Source: Pseudonocardia kujensis
Lineage (GTDB): Bacteria > Actinomycetota > Actinomycetes > Mycobacteriales > Pseudonocardiaceae
Length of the DNA: 64,000 nt
Assembly (NCBI RefSeq): GCF_021283305.1
Contig: NZ_JAJSOK010000007.1
Span: forward strand, 1 to 64,000
Reading direction: 5' to 3'
This document shows positions 35,004 to 44,226 of this stretch, in pieces. Both the position numbers and the translations under genes were made by a program. The notes beneath the pieces are model-generated. The model was not told where the DNA came from. It saw nothing but the letters and a program-made list of their open reading frames with translations, and ran no database searches. Every line of letters begins with the position of its first letter. Positions within the stretch are counted from its first letter, which is position 1.

Positions 35004-37265
35004 TCAGCGCGGTTCGGCGGGCACCTCGAGCAGCAGCGAGTGGCCCTGATGCGGCTCGAGCTCCACGACGAAGGCCCGCAGGTCGTCGACGACGCCGCAC
35101 TCCTTGTCGGTGAACATGTCGGTGACCCGGCTGCCGGGGACGAGGTGCTCGGAGCGCACCGTGCCGACCACGGTCTCGGCGGCGAAGTTCAGCACCGTGA
35201 CGTGCATCCGGCGGCCGCCGTCCTCGCCCGGGTCGAGCTCGTGGACCAGCACGAGCATGCCGCGGTGGGAGACGTCCGGGATGTCGACCTGCCGCGCCAC
35301 CGCGATCCCGTAGCGGGACCGGACGGCGAGGATCGCCTGCAGCTGGCGGGCGAAGCTGCGCTCGTCCTCGAGCTGCGCGGGCAACGGCCCGTACAGCGAG
35401 CGGCCCCGCGGCATCCCCGACGCCGACCTGACGGCGTGCGGCGCGACGCCCATGAGGTCGTGCGCGGCCCGGTGGATCCAGCGGGTGTCGCCCTCGCCGA
35501 TCAGCTCGGCGACCTCGTCGGCCGGCAGGGTGAGCATGCCGGTGAGGTCCCAGCCGGAGAGGGCGAACACGCCGGGCTGCAGGGCGTTGTACATCGCCAG
35601 CAGCAGGTGGACCCGCATGATCTCCGGGACGTCCTCGTCCGTGATCGCGTCGAGCGAGGACAGCCCGAGCGTCGCGGCGATGACGGTCGCGGTGGTGCAG
35701 GCGATGCCGTTGGTGGTGAACACCCGGTTGTAGGGCGCGTTCTCGCCGGTCAGCGCGTCGGTGAGGTCCGCGCGGATGCGCTCGGCGAGCTGCTCGCCGG
35801 TGAGCTGCTCGCCGGCGAAGGGGTAGACGTCGTCGCGGTGCCCGTTCGCCCAGTGCACCAGCTCGTAGGTCAGCTCGTCGTGGTTCTGCAGGGCGTGCAC
35901 GAGCCCGGCCGGGTCGACGCCCAGCTCGAGCGAGGTCCGCTGGGTCAGCCGCAGGAACTCGGTGTCGCCGGTGACCAGCGCGTGGTGGTAGGCGGGGCGG
36001 TTGACGAAGTCGTACGACAGGTCCGGGCCGGCCTCGGCGGTGGCGCGGATGTCGTCGATCGTCAGGTTCAGCTCCTGGAAGGTGAACCCGCCCAGCTTGC
36101 GGACCATGCTGGCGATCAGGTGGTTGGCCGCGGAGGAGAGCGGGTGGCCCTCCGACCAGGCCGGCATGCCCTCGGCGCTCTTCTCGACGCCGAGGAAGCC
36201 GTTCGCGTCGAGCCGCAGCGCTCCGGACCCGAGGTCGGCCAGCGAGTGCACGGCGTCGCCGATCACCAGGCGCATCCCGGCGAAGGACGGGTCGAGCCAG
36301 TTGATCGAGGGCTGGCCGTCCTTGAAGTAGTGCAGGTACACCCAGCGCCGGGCCACGCCGTCGACGCCGACGACCGGCTTGGTCGCGCTCCAGTTCGTCT
36401 CCTTGACGCCGGGCGCGTAGAAGATCACCCGCTGCAGCCGGCCGATGATGTACCCGGCCTTCTCGAGGGCCTCCTCGGTGGGCACGTCGAGGTTCACCGA
36501 GTCCCGGCCCGGCGGGACCTCGGGCAGGAGGTTCCAGTCCTCCTCCTCGATCTCCACCATGTGGTAGATGCCGGGGTAGTCGCCGTACTTCAGCTCGGCG
36601 AGCCGGAAGTCCGCGCCCTTGCCGGTGTGGCCGGGCACGATGTCGTCGATGATCGTGCCGCCGGACCAGGTGGCCATGCCGCACATCGCGCGGAACTCGG
36701 CCTCCGTGCCGAAGGCCGGGTCGATCTCGGTGCCGATCCGGTCGAAGTGGCCGTCCACGCTGGACGTGGACTGCCAGCCGGAGATGCCGCCCGCGCGCTT
36801 GACCGGTCCGGTGTGGATGGCCTCGATGCCGATGGTGCAGAAGGCGTTCCAGAGCGCCTCGTCGCCCAGCGCGCACAGGAAGGACTCGCCGGGCCGCGTG
36901 ATCAGCGAGATCGGGTAGGCCGTGAACCACACCGAGGCCGACTCGACGGCCTGCCGCGGACCGGGGTCGGCGAACGGGTTCTGCCACATCGTGCCCTGGC
37001 CGGAGAACTGCCGGGCGATCTCGTTGGCGTCGGCGAGCATGGACTGGCTGAGCAGCCACGACACGTACGCCGGGTTCTCCCCGGTCGCGGCGCCGTCCTT
37101 CGCCACCGACCGCCGGACGACGGGCGACTTGGCCCGGGCGCGATGGCGGAGCGTGCGGGGGCGCGCGGGATGCAGGTGCTCCGCGTAGGTGATCTCGCTG
37201 GGCTCGTGGGGCTGCTGCTCCGTGTCCTCGGCCTGTTCCGTGGACAGCGCTGCGTCGTCTGCCAT
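35004..37265 (-). CDS. GH13 family alpha-glucan enzyme, trehalose synthase-like
   Basis: A 753-residue GH13 (alpha-amylase superfamily) protein. The catalytic nucleophile region is [11 protein letters not shown] near residue 350, the general acid is probably the Glu in FQELNL near 396, and QNHDELT near residue 460 supplies the third carboxylate. The NHDELT form is typical of trehalose synthase/maltosyl enzymes. Both flanks are unusual: an acidic N-terminal tail and a family-specific [14 protein letters not shown] region. Substrate and linkage are not settled. It lies 167 bp after the aminotransferase gene, separated by a terminator, so has its own promoter. Confidence 0.82.
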   Translation of the reverse strand: MADDAALSTEQAEDTEQQPHEPSEITYAEHLHPARPRTLRHRARAKSPVVRRSVAKDGAATGENPAYVSWLLSQSMLADANEIARQFSGQGTMWQNPFADPGPRQAVESASVWFTAYPISLITRPGESFLCALGDEALWNAFCTIGIEAIHTGPVKRAGGISGWQSTSSVDGHFDRIGTEIDPAFGTEAEFRAMCGMATWSGGTIIDDIVPGHTGKGADFRLAELKYGDYPGIYHMVEIEEEDWNLLPEVPPGRDSVNLDVPTEEALEKAGYIIGRLQRVIFYAPGVKETNWSATKPVVGVDGVARRWVYLHYFKDGQPSINWLDPSFAGMRLVIGDAVHSLADLGSGALRLDANGFLGVEKSAEGMPAWSEGHPLSSAANHLIASMVRKLGGFTFQELNLTIDDIRATAEAGPDLSYDFVNRPAYHHALVTGDTEFLRLTQRTSLELGVDPAGLVHALQNHDELTYELVHWANGHRDDVYPFAGEQLTGEQLAERIRADLTDALTGENAPYNRVFTTNGIACTTATVIAATLGLSSLDAITDEDVPEIMRVHLLLAMYNALQPGVFALSGWDLTGMLTLPADEVAELIGEGDTRWIHRAAHDLMGVAPHAVRSASGMPRGRSLYGPLPAQLEDERSFARQLQAILAVRSRYGIAVARQVDIPDVSHRGMLVLVHELDPGEDGGRRMHVTVLNFAAETVVGTVRSEHLVPGSRVTDMFTDKECGVVDDLRAFVVELEPHQGHSLLLEVPAEPR

Positions 37266-37379
37266 CTACTCTCCGTGCTCGCCGCGACCCGGTCGTCGCC
37301 CGGGGAGGGTGTACCACCCACGCCTGCGGGGAAACGACGGTGACGCGCCGACGGTGCGCCCGTCCACCCGACCGCACAG

Positions 37380-37406
37380 GCCGAGCGGCGTGCCCCGCCG
37401 CTCGGC
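37380..37406 (-). terminator. Hairpin terminator after the aminotransferase gene
   Basis: A perfect stem ccgagcggcg / cgccgctcgg with a five-base loop, extended by one G-C pair, starts about 27 bp beyond the aminotransferase stop on the minus strand. Confidence 0.65.
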
Positions 37407-37432
37407 GACGGGACGCCCGCCGGCTGCCCGGG

Positions 37433-38902
37433 TCAGTGGCCGCAGGCCGCGCCGCCCGGCCCGACCACGGCGCCCAGCCGCAGCGGGTCGAGGTCGCGGG
37501 GGTCGGGGGTCGGGGTCCAGCGGCCGTCGACCTCCCGGTAGTCCCACTCCGGGCCCGCGGTCGCGATCGCGCGGACGGCCGCGACCAGCCGGTCGACGTC
37601 GTCCGCGGTGGTGTTGAGGCCGAGGCTGACGCGCACGGCGTCGGCCCCGCCGGCCAGCCTTGCGAGCAGCGGGTGGGCGCAGAAGCGGCCGTCGCGCACC
37701 CCGATGCCGTGCTCGGCGGACAGCACCGCCGCGACGAGCCCGGCCGGGACGTCGGTCACCGTGAAGGAGGCGACGGCGACCCGGTCCGGGGCGTCGGCCC
37801 AGATCCGCAGCGGACGGACGCCGGCGATCCCGGACAGCCCGTCGACCAGCCGGGCGAGCAGGGCCCGCTCGTGGGCGGGGGCGACCTCGTCGATCACCGG
37901 GTCCAGCGCGCGGCAGGCCGCGGCGATCGCGGCGGCGCCCAGGACGTTCGGCGTGCCGGCCTCGTGCCGGTGCGGCGCCGGGGCCCAGCTGACCTCGGCG
38001 GTGCGGTCCTCGACCCCCACCGAGCGGACGGCGCCGCCGCCGGCGAGGTACGGGCTGGCGACGTCGAGCCAGTCCCGCCGCCCGATCAGCGCGCCGGCGC
38101 CGTAGGGGGCGTAGAGCTTGTGCCCGGACAGCACGACGTAGTCCACACCGGACGCGGCGATGTCGACGCGGCGGTGCGGGGCGAGCTGGGCGGCGTCGAG
38201 CACCACCCGGGTGCCCGCGGCGTGCGCGATCGCGCAGATCTCGTCGATCGGCAGGATCTCGCCGGTGACGTTGGAGGCACCGGTGATCGCCAGCAGCGCG
38301 GTGTGCTCGGCGGTCAGCGCGTCGCGCAGGAGCGCGAGGGTCTCGTCGACCGTGTCGGGGGCCCGCAGCACGCGGTGCGCGGTCCCCCGCCAGGCGAGCA
38401 GCGTGGCGTGGTGCTCGACGTCGAGGCAGAGCGTCGCGCCGGGGACCGCGCCGGCGAGCAGGTTGAGCGCGTCGGTGGTGTTGCGGGTGAAGACGACGAC
38501 GTCGTCGCCGCGCGCCCCGACGAACCGGGCCACGGTCTCCCGCGCGCCCTCGAGGACCGAGGTGCAGACCTGAGAGGCGTAACCGGCGCCGCGGTGCACG
38601 CTCGAGTAGTAGGGGAGCAGCTCGGCGACGTGGTCGGCCACCGCGCGCAGGGCGGGTGCGCTCGCGGCGAGGTCGAGGTTCGCGTAGGGGACGCTGCGGC
38701 CGTCGACCAGCGGGACCGGGAGTCCGGTGCCGACGAGCTCCGGCAGTGCGGTGGGGGCGGAGACGGTGGTGGGCGTGCCGACCGTCGCGGCGACCGCGGT
38801 GCGCGACGGCTCCTCGGCGGCGGCGCCGCCCGGGGTCTCGGCGCAGCCCGGGGTCTCGGTGCAGAGCGGCTCTCGGACGGCCTGGGTACGGACGTCGGAC
38901 AT
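37433..38902 (-). CDS. Class V aminotransferase / cysteine desulfurase-like PLP enzyme
   Basis: A 489-residue fold-type I PLP enzyme. YANLDLAASAPALRAVADHV marks the start of the fold, followed by TRNTTDALNLLAG and LDAAQLAPHRRVDI; the PLP lysine is in VVLSGHKLYAPYG near residue 262. It resembles SufS/IscS-type cysteine desulfurases and related lyases, and the SAM riboswitch in its leader fits sulfur metabolism. The N-terminal 55 residues, rich in Thr, Pro and Ala, are an unusual extension. GGAGGA precedes the ATG, sitting in a small GGATC/GATCC hairpin that could hide it. Which sulfur donor it uses is unknown. Confidence 0.85.
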   Translation of the reverse strand: MSDVRTQAVREPLCTETPGCAETPGGAAAEEPSRTAVAATVGTPTTVSAPTALPELVGTGLPVPLVDGRSVPYANLDLAASAPALRAVADHVAELLPYYSSVHRGAGYASQVCTSVLEGARETVARFVGARGDDVVVFTRNTTDALNLLAGAVPGATLCLDVEHHATLLAWRGTAHRVLRAPDTVDETLALLRDALTAEHTALLAITGASNVTGEILPIDEICAIAHAAGTRVVLDAAQLAPHRRVDIAASGVDYVVLSGHKLYAPYGAGALIGRRDWLDVASPYLAGGGAVRSVGVEDRTAEVSWAPAPHRHEAGTPNVLGAAAIAAACRALDPVIDEVAPAHERALLARLVDGLSGIAGVRPLRIWADAPDRVAVASFTVTDVPAGLVAAVLSAEHGIGVRDGRFCAHPLLARLAGGADAVRVSLGLNTTADDVDRLVAAVRAIATAGPEWDYREVDGRWTPTPDPRDLDPLRLGAVVGPGGAACGH

Positions 38903-38939
38903 CGTGGATCCTCCCGGATCACTCAGGACCCGGGAACGG

Positions 38940-39085
38940 CACGAGGTGCCGGACGTGAGGGTCCGCGCTTGCCGGCCGCGGGTGCGCGGCGGCCCGGTCG
39001 TCACCCGGAGCACCCCACCGCGGAGGAGGGTTGCCGGCCAGCGAGCCGGGGCTTGGCGCTGGCGCTCTTGACCTGACGACGACGG
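38940..39085 (-). ncRNA. SAM-IV-type (S-box family) riboswitch
   Basis: On the minus strand the leader contains the SAM-aptamer core: gagcgccagcgccaagcccc, ggctcgctggccggcaaccc and cgcggtggggtgctccgggtga. The closing helix P1 pairs gtcgtca (39080-39074) with tgacgac (39003-38997). The CCGGCAACC and GGGTGA elements are those of actinobacterial SAM-IV/SAM-I-IV riboswitches, and a GC-rich downstream helix follows. It sits about 40 bp upstream of the class V aminotransferase start. High SAM would be expected to turn the gene off. Confidence 0.85.
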
Positions 39086-39560
39086 TAGGTCGCGATCCGG
39101 GGAGCGGTCAAGTGTGATCCGGGCCGCGAAAAGGGTCGCACGAATGACCGGACATTGCGGCGACGAGCGTTCCAGATCGGCGTCAATTGTCCGACCCTGG
39201 GTCCGGCTCGATGCCTTTCGGTGGCAATTCCGACCCGTTTCCCCCGTCGTGAAGAATCTGGTCACGCTCGGTACAGGAAGGAGACGGGACACGCCGTCAC
39301 CCGATCGGGGAGAAGCTCGGCGAACCTCCAGGTCGGTGCGCTGCCGCGTGATCGGTTCCCGGTGGAGACGACACGATCGCGTGAAGAATCGGGCCGCCGT
39401 CACCTGTCGTCTTCCCGTTCTTCAGGGCCTGGAAAACGGCCGATTTCGGTGACCTGGGCCACGGGAAAGGGGTCCGAAATGGGTCCGGAACGGCGTGGGA
39501 CGGCCCTCTGTCCGACCCCGGTGAGCGTCACTGCTCCATCCGGATGACACAGTTCCGGTC
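39086..39560. other. 475-bp intergenic leader region, no gene found
   Basis: Between the divergent riboswitch and the sulfur-operon leader peptide. Base composition is more AT-rich than coding sequence. The 11-mer cgtgaagaatc occurs twice (39248 and 39380), and a near-palindrome gaaaacggccgatttc lies at 39432. Reading frames here have no family resemblance. It probably contains the promoter(s) and regulator sites of the sulfur operon. Confidence 0.6.
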
Positions 39561-39647
39561 ATGCGCCTCACCGACCGCTTCGCCTGTCGACGTCATGTCG
39601 ACCTGCGCCGCGTGGCGAGCGCGCTGTGTAGCGCGACGGTGAGCTGA
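39561..39647 (+). CDS. Sulfur-operon leader peptide (RRHVDLRRVASALC)
   Basis: A 28-codon frame with ATG start reading MRLTDRFACRRHVDLRRVAS and then ALCSATVS. The RRHVDL-RVASALC core is that of the actinobacterial putative leader peptides found before sulfur and sulfate-assimilation genes. It lies about 210 bp before the first gene of the methanethiol oxidase/YeeE operon, whose function fits exactly. The two cysteine codons, one in the A-L-C end, would allow cysteine-dependent ribosome stalling; the mechanism is inference. After the stop comes a GC-rich palindromic stretch (gcccgggcccgtccgggc) that could form an attenuator. Confidence 0.75.
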   Translation: MRLTDRFACRRHVDLRRVASALCSATVS

Positions 39648-39856
39648 GGCCCGGGCCCGTCCGGGCCGCCCCTCGCCCCTCGCCCCCTTGGGTGCACCGC
39701 CCGTCCGGCTCCGTTCCCGCGACCCGGTGTGCCTCGTGCGTGCCCACCGCCGCCCGCCCCACCGTCGCGGGTCCGTCCACAGCGGACCCCGCGACGGACA
39801 GCCGGGTGCCGGTCCGCCGCCGTCCGCTCCCCAGATGAGAAGAAGTGGAGACACCC

Positions 39857-40186
39857 GTGCCCCGACACCGACACCGACCACCGCGGTCGGCCCTGACCCG
39901 GCTCGCCGGGTCGGCGACCCTGGCGGGCGCCGCCGTCGTCGGACTCACCGGACCGGCCCAGGCCGCCACCCCGGACCTGGTCCCGGACCTCGCGCCGCTG
40001 CTCACGGCCCACGACGACGAGGAGCCGGCCCCCGCGCCGGAGGCGCCGTACGTGGAGCCGTCGGCCACGGCGTTCGAGCAGGGTGACCTGCTGAACCAGG
40101 CCCGCGACTTCGCACCCGCCGGCGTCCCGATCGCCGGGCTGACCCAGTCGGTCGTGGGCGCACCCAGCCGACTCCTGCCGAGCTGA
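39857..40186 (+). CDS. Small secreted protein of unknown function
   Basis: A 109-residue protein with a twin-Arg-free but basic N-terminus followed by a hydrophobic helix and signal-peptidase site (VGLTGPAQA/ATPD near residue 36). The mature part is acidic and proline-rich (HDDEEPAPAPEAPYVEPSA) and ends GAPSRLLPS. No family is recognised. The GTG at 39857 is preferred for its GGAGA site; GTG 39845 is possible. It is eight bases upstream of the methanethiol oxidase gene, so is cotranscribed. It could be a partner or metal carrier of the oxidase. Confidence 0.65.
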   Translation: MPRHRHRPPRSALTRLAGSATLAGAAVVGLTGPAQAATPDLVPDLAPLLTAHDDEEPAPAPEAPYVEPSATAFEQGDLLNQARDFAPAGVPIAGLTQSVVGAPSRLLPS

Positions 40187-40193
40187 GGCCGGG

Positions 40194-42014
40194 ATGCGCG
40201 CACCGAAGAAGATCCTGCTCGGGCTCCTGGCCCTGGGCGTCGTCGCCGGGGTGACCACCCTGCCGGGCGGCGACGCGTACGCGGACGTCCAGACCGTCAA
40301 GTCCTCCCTCAAGGGGGCCGACGGCAAGGACTACTGGGTCGAGAACAACATCGACACCGACGCCGCCGAGGGCTCCCACGAGGCGTCCACGCGGCCGGAG
40401 TACATGGTCGTGTGGGCCGGTGACGAGAACGTCGCCGACACCGTGGTCCCGGACGTCAAGAAGCTGCCGGGGTCGCTGACCAACCCGACGGACAAGGTCC
40501 GCAACGCGCTGCCGGGCCCGGACTTCATGGCGGTCGTCGACGTCACGAAGGGCTCGCCCAGCTACGGCAAGGTCGTCAACACCGCGACCGTCGGCCCGCT
40601 GGTGGAGAACGAGCCGCACCACATGCAGTACTCGTGGCGCAAGGGCGACAAGATCTACGCGGGTGGCCTCTTCTCGGCGGCCACCTACGTCTTCGACGTG
40701 TCCGCGCTGCCGGAGCTCAAGCTCTCCGGCATCAGCCTCCCCAGCCAAACCCTCTGCGGGTCGGTGCCGGACGCGTACTGGGTTCTGAAGGACGGAACGG
40801 CCTACGGGACCTACATGGGCGGCCCGGTCGTCCCGGGTCCCTGCACCTACTCCAACGGCGAGGTCCGCACCGGCAACGGGTTCGCGGGCACGCCGGGCGA
40901 GGTCGTCCGGTTCGGCCCGGACGGGCAGAAGCTGGTCGAGGCCCCGGCCGCGACCACCACGCCGGAGGACCCGACGCAGTGCCTGAACATGCCGGCGCTC
41001 GGCCAGCCCAGCTGCGCCAACCCGCACGGCATCCAGGTCCGCGAGGACCTGAACACCATGGTCACGAGTGACTACGCCGAGCCGCGGACGATCATCCTCG
41101 ACCCGGTCAAGGCGCCGTCGCCGTACCTGCGTCGGCCGACGGTCCGCACGTGGGACATCTCCGACCTGAACCACCCCAAGGTGAAGTCGGTGTCCTACCT
41201 GCCGACCGGTCCGCGGTCCAACGGCACGGACCCGCTGCACAACGAGAACCGTGCGGCGATGGAGACCACGGTGACCAACCTGCCGGGTCACAAGGGCGCC
41301 TTCGCCCAGACCATGCAGGGTGGCGCGCTGTTCTACACGCCGGACATCACGGTGCCGGAGCCGCGGTGGCGGGAGATCTACGACCTGTCGAATGCGGTGA
41401 AGGAGCTCGACCCGGCCGCCGGCGACAACGGCGGCCCGAGCTCGAACGGCGGGTGGCTGCAGACCAGCCCGGACGACAAGACGCTCTACCACGCCATCAT
41501 CGGCCGTAAGCCCGGCGCGCTGGGCAAGGACGACCCCGGCACCGCCGGCGGCGTGATCGCGCTCGACATCGAGAAGCTGGTCGAGGCGGGCGACGAGGCG
41601 ACCTGCTCGATCGACACCGCCGACGAGATCGCCGGCGGCGGCGCGGAGTCCGACTGCCCGACGCTCAAGGGGCACCAGACGATCAACCCGGGTGTGGCCG
41701 CGGGCGGCCCGCACTGGGGCGCCCTGGACACCCTCGGCCTGGGTGACGACGGCTTCTACCACGAGACCGACCAGCCGAAGCGCCTGGCGACCGCGAACTA
41801 CTTCGTGGCCCGCACGGGCACCGACGGCGACCACCGGGTCTGCATCGTGGACATCGAGAAGGACGGGCAGCTGAAGCTCGACGAGGACTTCAAGGACGAG
41901 AACACGGGCCAGACCTGCATCTCGTTCAACCGGGAGCGCTGGCCGCACGGCGCCTTCGGCAACGCGAAGCCCCACTCGATGCTGTTCGTGGCGAACGATG
42001 CCGACGTCAAGTAA
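40194..42014 (+). CDS. Secreted selenium-binding/SBP56 family protein, probable methanethiol oxidase
   Basis: A 606-residue SBP56-family protein with an N-terminal signal peptide (cleavage near residue 31, DAYA/DVQ). The family histidine motifs are present: EPHHMQYSW near residue 142, ANPHGIQV near 280 and KPHSMLFVAND at the C-terminus. In bacteria and humans the family is methanethiol oxidase, giving formaldehyde, H2O2 and sulfide, with copper as cofactor. The protein is about 140 residues longer than typical homologues. By eye the Cys equivalent of human Cys57 appears to be replaced in VVWAGDENV. It shares an operon with a YeeE/YedE transporter and follows a sulfur leader peptide. Confidence 0.85.
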   Translation: MRAPKKILLGLLALGVVAGVTTLPGGDAYADVQTVKSSLKGADGKDYWVENNIDTDAAEGSHEASTRPEYMVVWAGDENVADTVVPDVKKLPGSLTNPTDKVRNALPGPDFMAVVDVTKGSPSYGKVVNTATVGPLVENEPHHMQYSWRKGDKIYAGGLFSAATYVFDVSALPELKLSGISLPSQTLCGSVPDAYWVLKDGTAYGTYMGGPVVPGPCTYSNGEVRTGNGFAGTPGEVVRFGPDGQKLVEAPAATTTPEDPTQCLNMPALGQPSCANPHGIQVREDLNTMVTSDYAEPRTIILDPVKAPSPYLRRPTVRTWDISDLNHPKVKSVSYLPTGPRSNGTDPLHNENRAAMETTVTNLPGHKGAFAQTMQGGALFYTPDITVPEPRWREIYDLSNAVKELDPAAGDNGGPSSNGGWLQTSPDDKTLYHAIIGRKPGALGKDDPGTAGGVIALDIEKLVEAGDEATCSIDTADEIAGGGAESDCPTLKGHQTINPGVAAGGPHWGALDTLGLGDDGFYHETDQPKRLATANYFVARTGTDGDHRVCIVDIEKDGQLKLDEDFKDENTGQTCISFNRERWPHGAFGNAKPHSMLFVANDADVK

Positions 42015-44214
42015 CACCCGGCACCGGGTCTCCCGGTCGCGGCGCGCCCTGGTGCGCCGCGGCCGGGCGGCCGCCGCGGCCCTGGTGGGGCTCCCGCTCG
42101 TCCTCGTGGCGAGCGGGGGCTCCGCCCTCGCCGACACCGTCACCCCCGCCGCGCGTGCGGCAGCGGCGCTGGGGGAGCAGGTGGGTGCGGCGGCGGTGCT
42201 GCTGCGCGTGGCCCTGCTGGCGGGGACGGCGCTTGCGGGCGGGATCGCGCTGGTCCACGCCGTGGTCGGCACCCCGCAGCAGGGTTCCGCGCGTGGCTTG
42301 TTCGCCGGGCACGCCCCGCGCGGGCTGCAGGTGACGGCCTGGGTGGCGGCGGGCGTCGTGGCCGCCGCGGCCGAGGTCACGCACCTCACCGGGTCGGTGT
42401 CGGTCCTCGGCACCGTGGCGCACGTGGTGCTCGCGCTGGTGGCCGCGGCCCTGCTCGGGACCCGCTGGTCGGCGGTCCCGGGGGCGCTGCTGCTGGTGCT
42501 GCTCGCCGCGCAGCTGGGGTCGGTGCACACCGGGCCCGCCTTCGCGCTCGACGCGGCGTACGCCGTCGCGTCGGGGGTGCTCGTCGGGGCCACGGCCGTC
42601 GCGGCCGCCGGAGCCCGACGGGCCGGGCCCGCGCCGGGACCTCGGGCGGGGGAGCCCGCGGTCCCGGCCGGGTCGCGGACACAGGTCACCGGGGTGCCCC
42701 CGACCGGGCTGCGCAGCCGCGCCGCTGCGGAGGCGCCGACGGAGCCCTTCACCGCGGTTGCTCCGCCCGCCCGACGCGAGGAGGTGGCCCGGTCCGGGAC
42801 GCTCGCCCGGGTCGCGATCGCCGCGGGACTCGTCGCCGCCGTCACCGCGAGCGCGCAGCTCCTCGTCAGCGGCCCGGACACCGCCCACGACCTCACCGGG
42901 AGCGGGTACGGACTGGCCGGGCTCGCGGCCGTCGTGCTGCCCCTGCTCGTGGTGGTCGGCTGGGCCGCGGCACTGCTGCCGGCCGGCCGGTTGCGGTCCC
43001 GGGAGCTGTACCGGATGGCCGGGGTGACCGGCGTCGCCGGGATCACGGCGGCGGCACTGCTCGCGGCCCTGCCGCTGCCGGGACCGGGTCCCGAGCCGGG
43101 ACGGCCGCTGCTGCGCACCGTCGATGCCGGGGCCGATCGGCTCGCGCTGCTGGTCGCGCCGATGCGGCCGGGCCCGAACCTGGTCCGCCTCTCCGGGACG
43201 GGCTACCCGGCCTCCGGTACCACCGACGGCACGGCGGTCCAGCCCGTCGCGCTCGCGACCGGCGGGCACCAGCACGGCCCGACGCTCCCCACCGCGGCGA
43301 GCGTCGCGTCCGACACGTCCGCCCCCGCCGTCCCGTTCACGGCGCGGGACGGTGCGGCGGGCGGCTGGGCCGTCGTCGACCTGCCCGCGGGGGCGAGCAC
43401 GCTGACGGTCACCGCCGGCGGCGTGACGAGCACCGTCCCCGTGGACACCGGGTCGGCGGCGGCCACCCCCGCCGAGGGCACCCTGACGGGCCCGGACGGG
43501 CCGGAGTGCGCGGCGGCCCTGCTCGGCGACCTCGTCGGGCAGCGCCCGGGCGAGTCCGCGCCGCAGGTCGGTACCTGTCCGTCGGACGCCCTCTCCGAGA
43601 CCGACGCGGGCGCGCTGCGGGCGACCGTGCGCACGTTCACGGACCACGGGGTGCGCAGCGTGCGCGTGGTGGCGGACGACTCGCCCCGCTCGCGGACGGC
43701 GGCGGAGCTCGTCCGGACCCGGGCCACCGAGGCCGGCGCCCGGCTCGTCGAGCGAGCCGACGCGGACAGCGCCCTCATCGTCGTCTCCGGTTGGGCGCCC
43801 GCCGTGGCGGCCCTGCAGCAGGCCTCGGCCCGGGCCCTCGAGACCCCGACCCATCTGGGCGGAACGTATCTGGCCCCCTGGTTGTTGACGGCAGGGGTCG
43901 TGACGCGGACGTCGTCGTCCGTGGTGCCGCTGGCCTTCAACCCGCAGGACCAGCTCGCCAAGCGGTACGCCGGCGAGGTCGGCGCCGCGTTCCCCGGCGA
44001 GGCGCCCTCGACCTCCGGGTACGCCCGGTGGGCCGCCCACTCGGGCGTCCCGCTCGACGACCGGCCCACGCTGTTCGGCGCGGCCCCGGTCGACGTCCCG
44101 ATGACCGTCAACGCCCCGGGCGAGACCGACGGGCACCACGGCGGCGGCAACCCGGCCGCCTGGTTCCCGAACGGCACGGTCGTGCCGGTCAGTGCCCCCC
44201 TCGATCCCTCGTGA
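41998..44214 (+). CDS. Large multi-pass membrane protein with extracytoplasmic domain, CopD-like features
   Basis: A 738-residue protein not assigned to a family with confidence. An N-terminal signal-like helix and about seven hydrophobic helices (up to residue ~360) are followed by an extracytoplasmic part. That part has a segment MRPGPNLVRL typical of FixH/CopD C-terminal domains, His-rich sites GGHQHG and TDGHHGGGN, and a domain (VRSVRVVADDSP, ALIVVSGWAPAVAALQQ) that recalls type 1 periplasmic-binding proteins. It overlaps the methanethiol oxidase end by 17 bp. A plausible role is copper delivery or membrane partner for the oxidase, which needs copper; this is inference. Confidence 0.65.
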   Translation: MPTSSNTRHRVSRSRRALVRRGRAAAAALVGLPLVLVASGGSALADTVTPAARAAAALGEQVGAAAVLLRVALLAGTALAGGIALVHAVVGTPQQGSARGLFAGHAPRGLQVTAWVAAGVVAAAAEVTHLTGSVSVLGTVAHVVLALVAAALLGTRWSAVPGALLLVLLAAQLGSVHTGPAFALDAAYAVASGVLVGATAVAAAGARRAGPAPGPRAGEPAVPAGSRTQVTGVPPTGLRSRAAAEAPTEPFTAVAPPARREEVARSGTLARVAIAAGLVAAVTASAQLLVSGPDTAHDLTGSGYGLAGLAAVVLPLLVVVGWAAALLPAGRLRSRELYRMAGVTGVAGITAAALLAALPLPGPGPEPGRPLLRTVDAGADRLALLVAPMRPGPNLVRLSGTGYPASGTTDGTAVQPVALATGGHQHGPTLPTAASVASDTSAPAVPFTARDGAAGGWAVVDLPAGASTLTVTAGGVTSTVPVDTGSAAATPAEGTLTGPDGPECAAALLGDLVGQRPGESAPQVGTCPSDALSETDAGALRATVRTFTDHGVRSVRVVADDSPRSRTAAELVRTRATEAGARLVERADADSALIVVSGWAPAVAALQQASARALETPTHLGGTYLAPWLLTAGVVTRTSSSVVPLAFNPQDQLAKRYAGEVGAAFPGEAPSTSGYARWAAHSGVPLDDRPTLFGAAPVDVPMTVNAPGETDGHHGGGNPAAWFPNGTVVPVSAPLDPS

Positions 44215-44226
44215 AGGAGACCCGTC

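Noticed and set aside
39086..39560. Reading frames in the gap before the sulfur operon
   Set aside because: No family match by eye, no ribosome sites at plausible starts, and base composition unlike coding sequence here.
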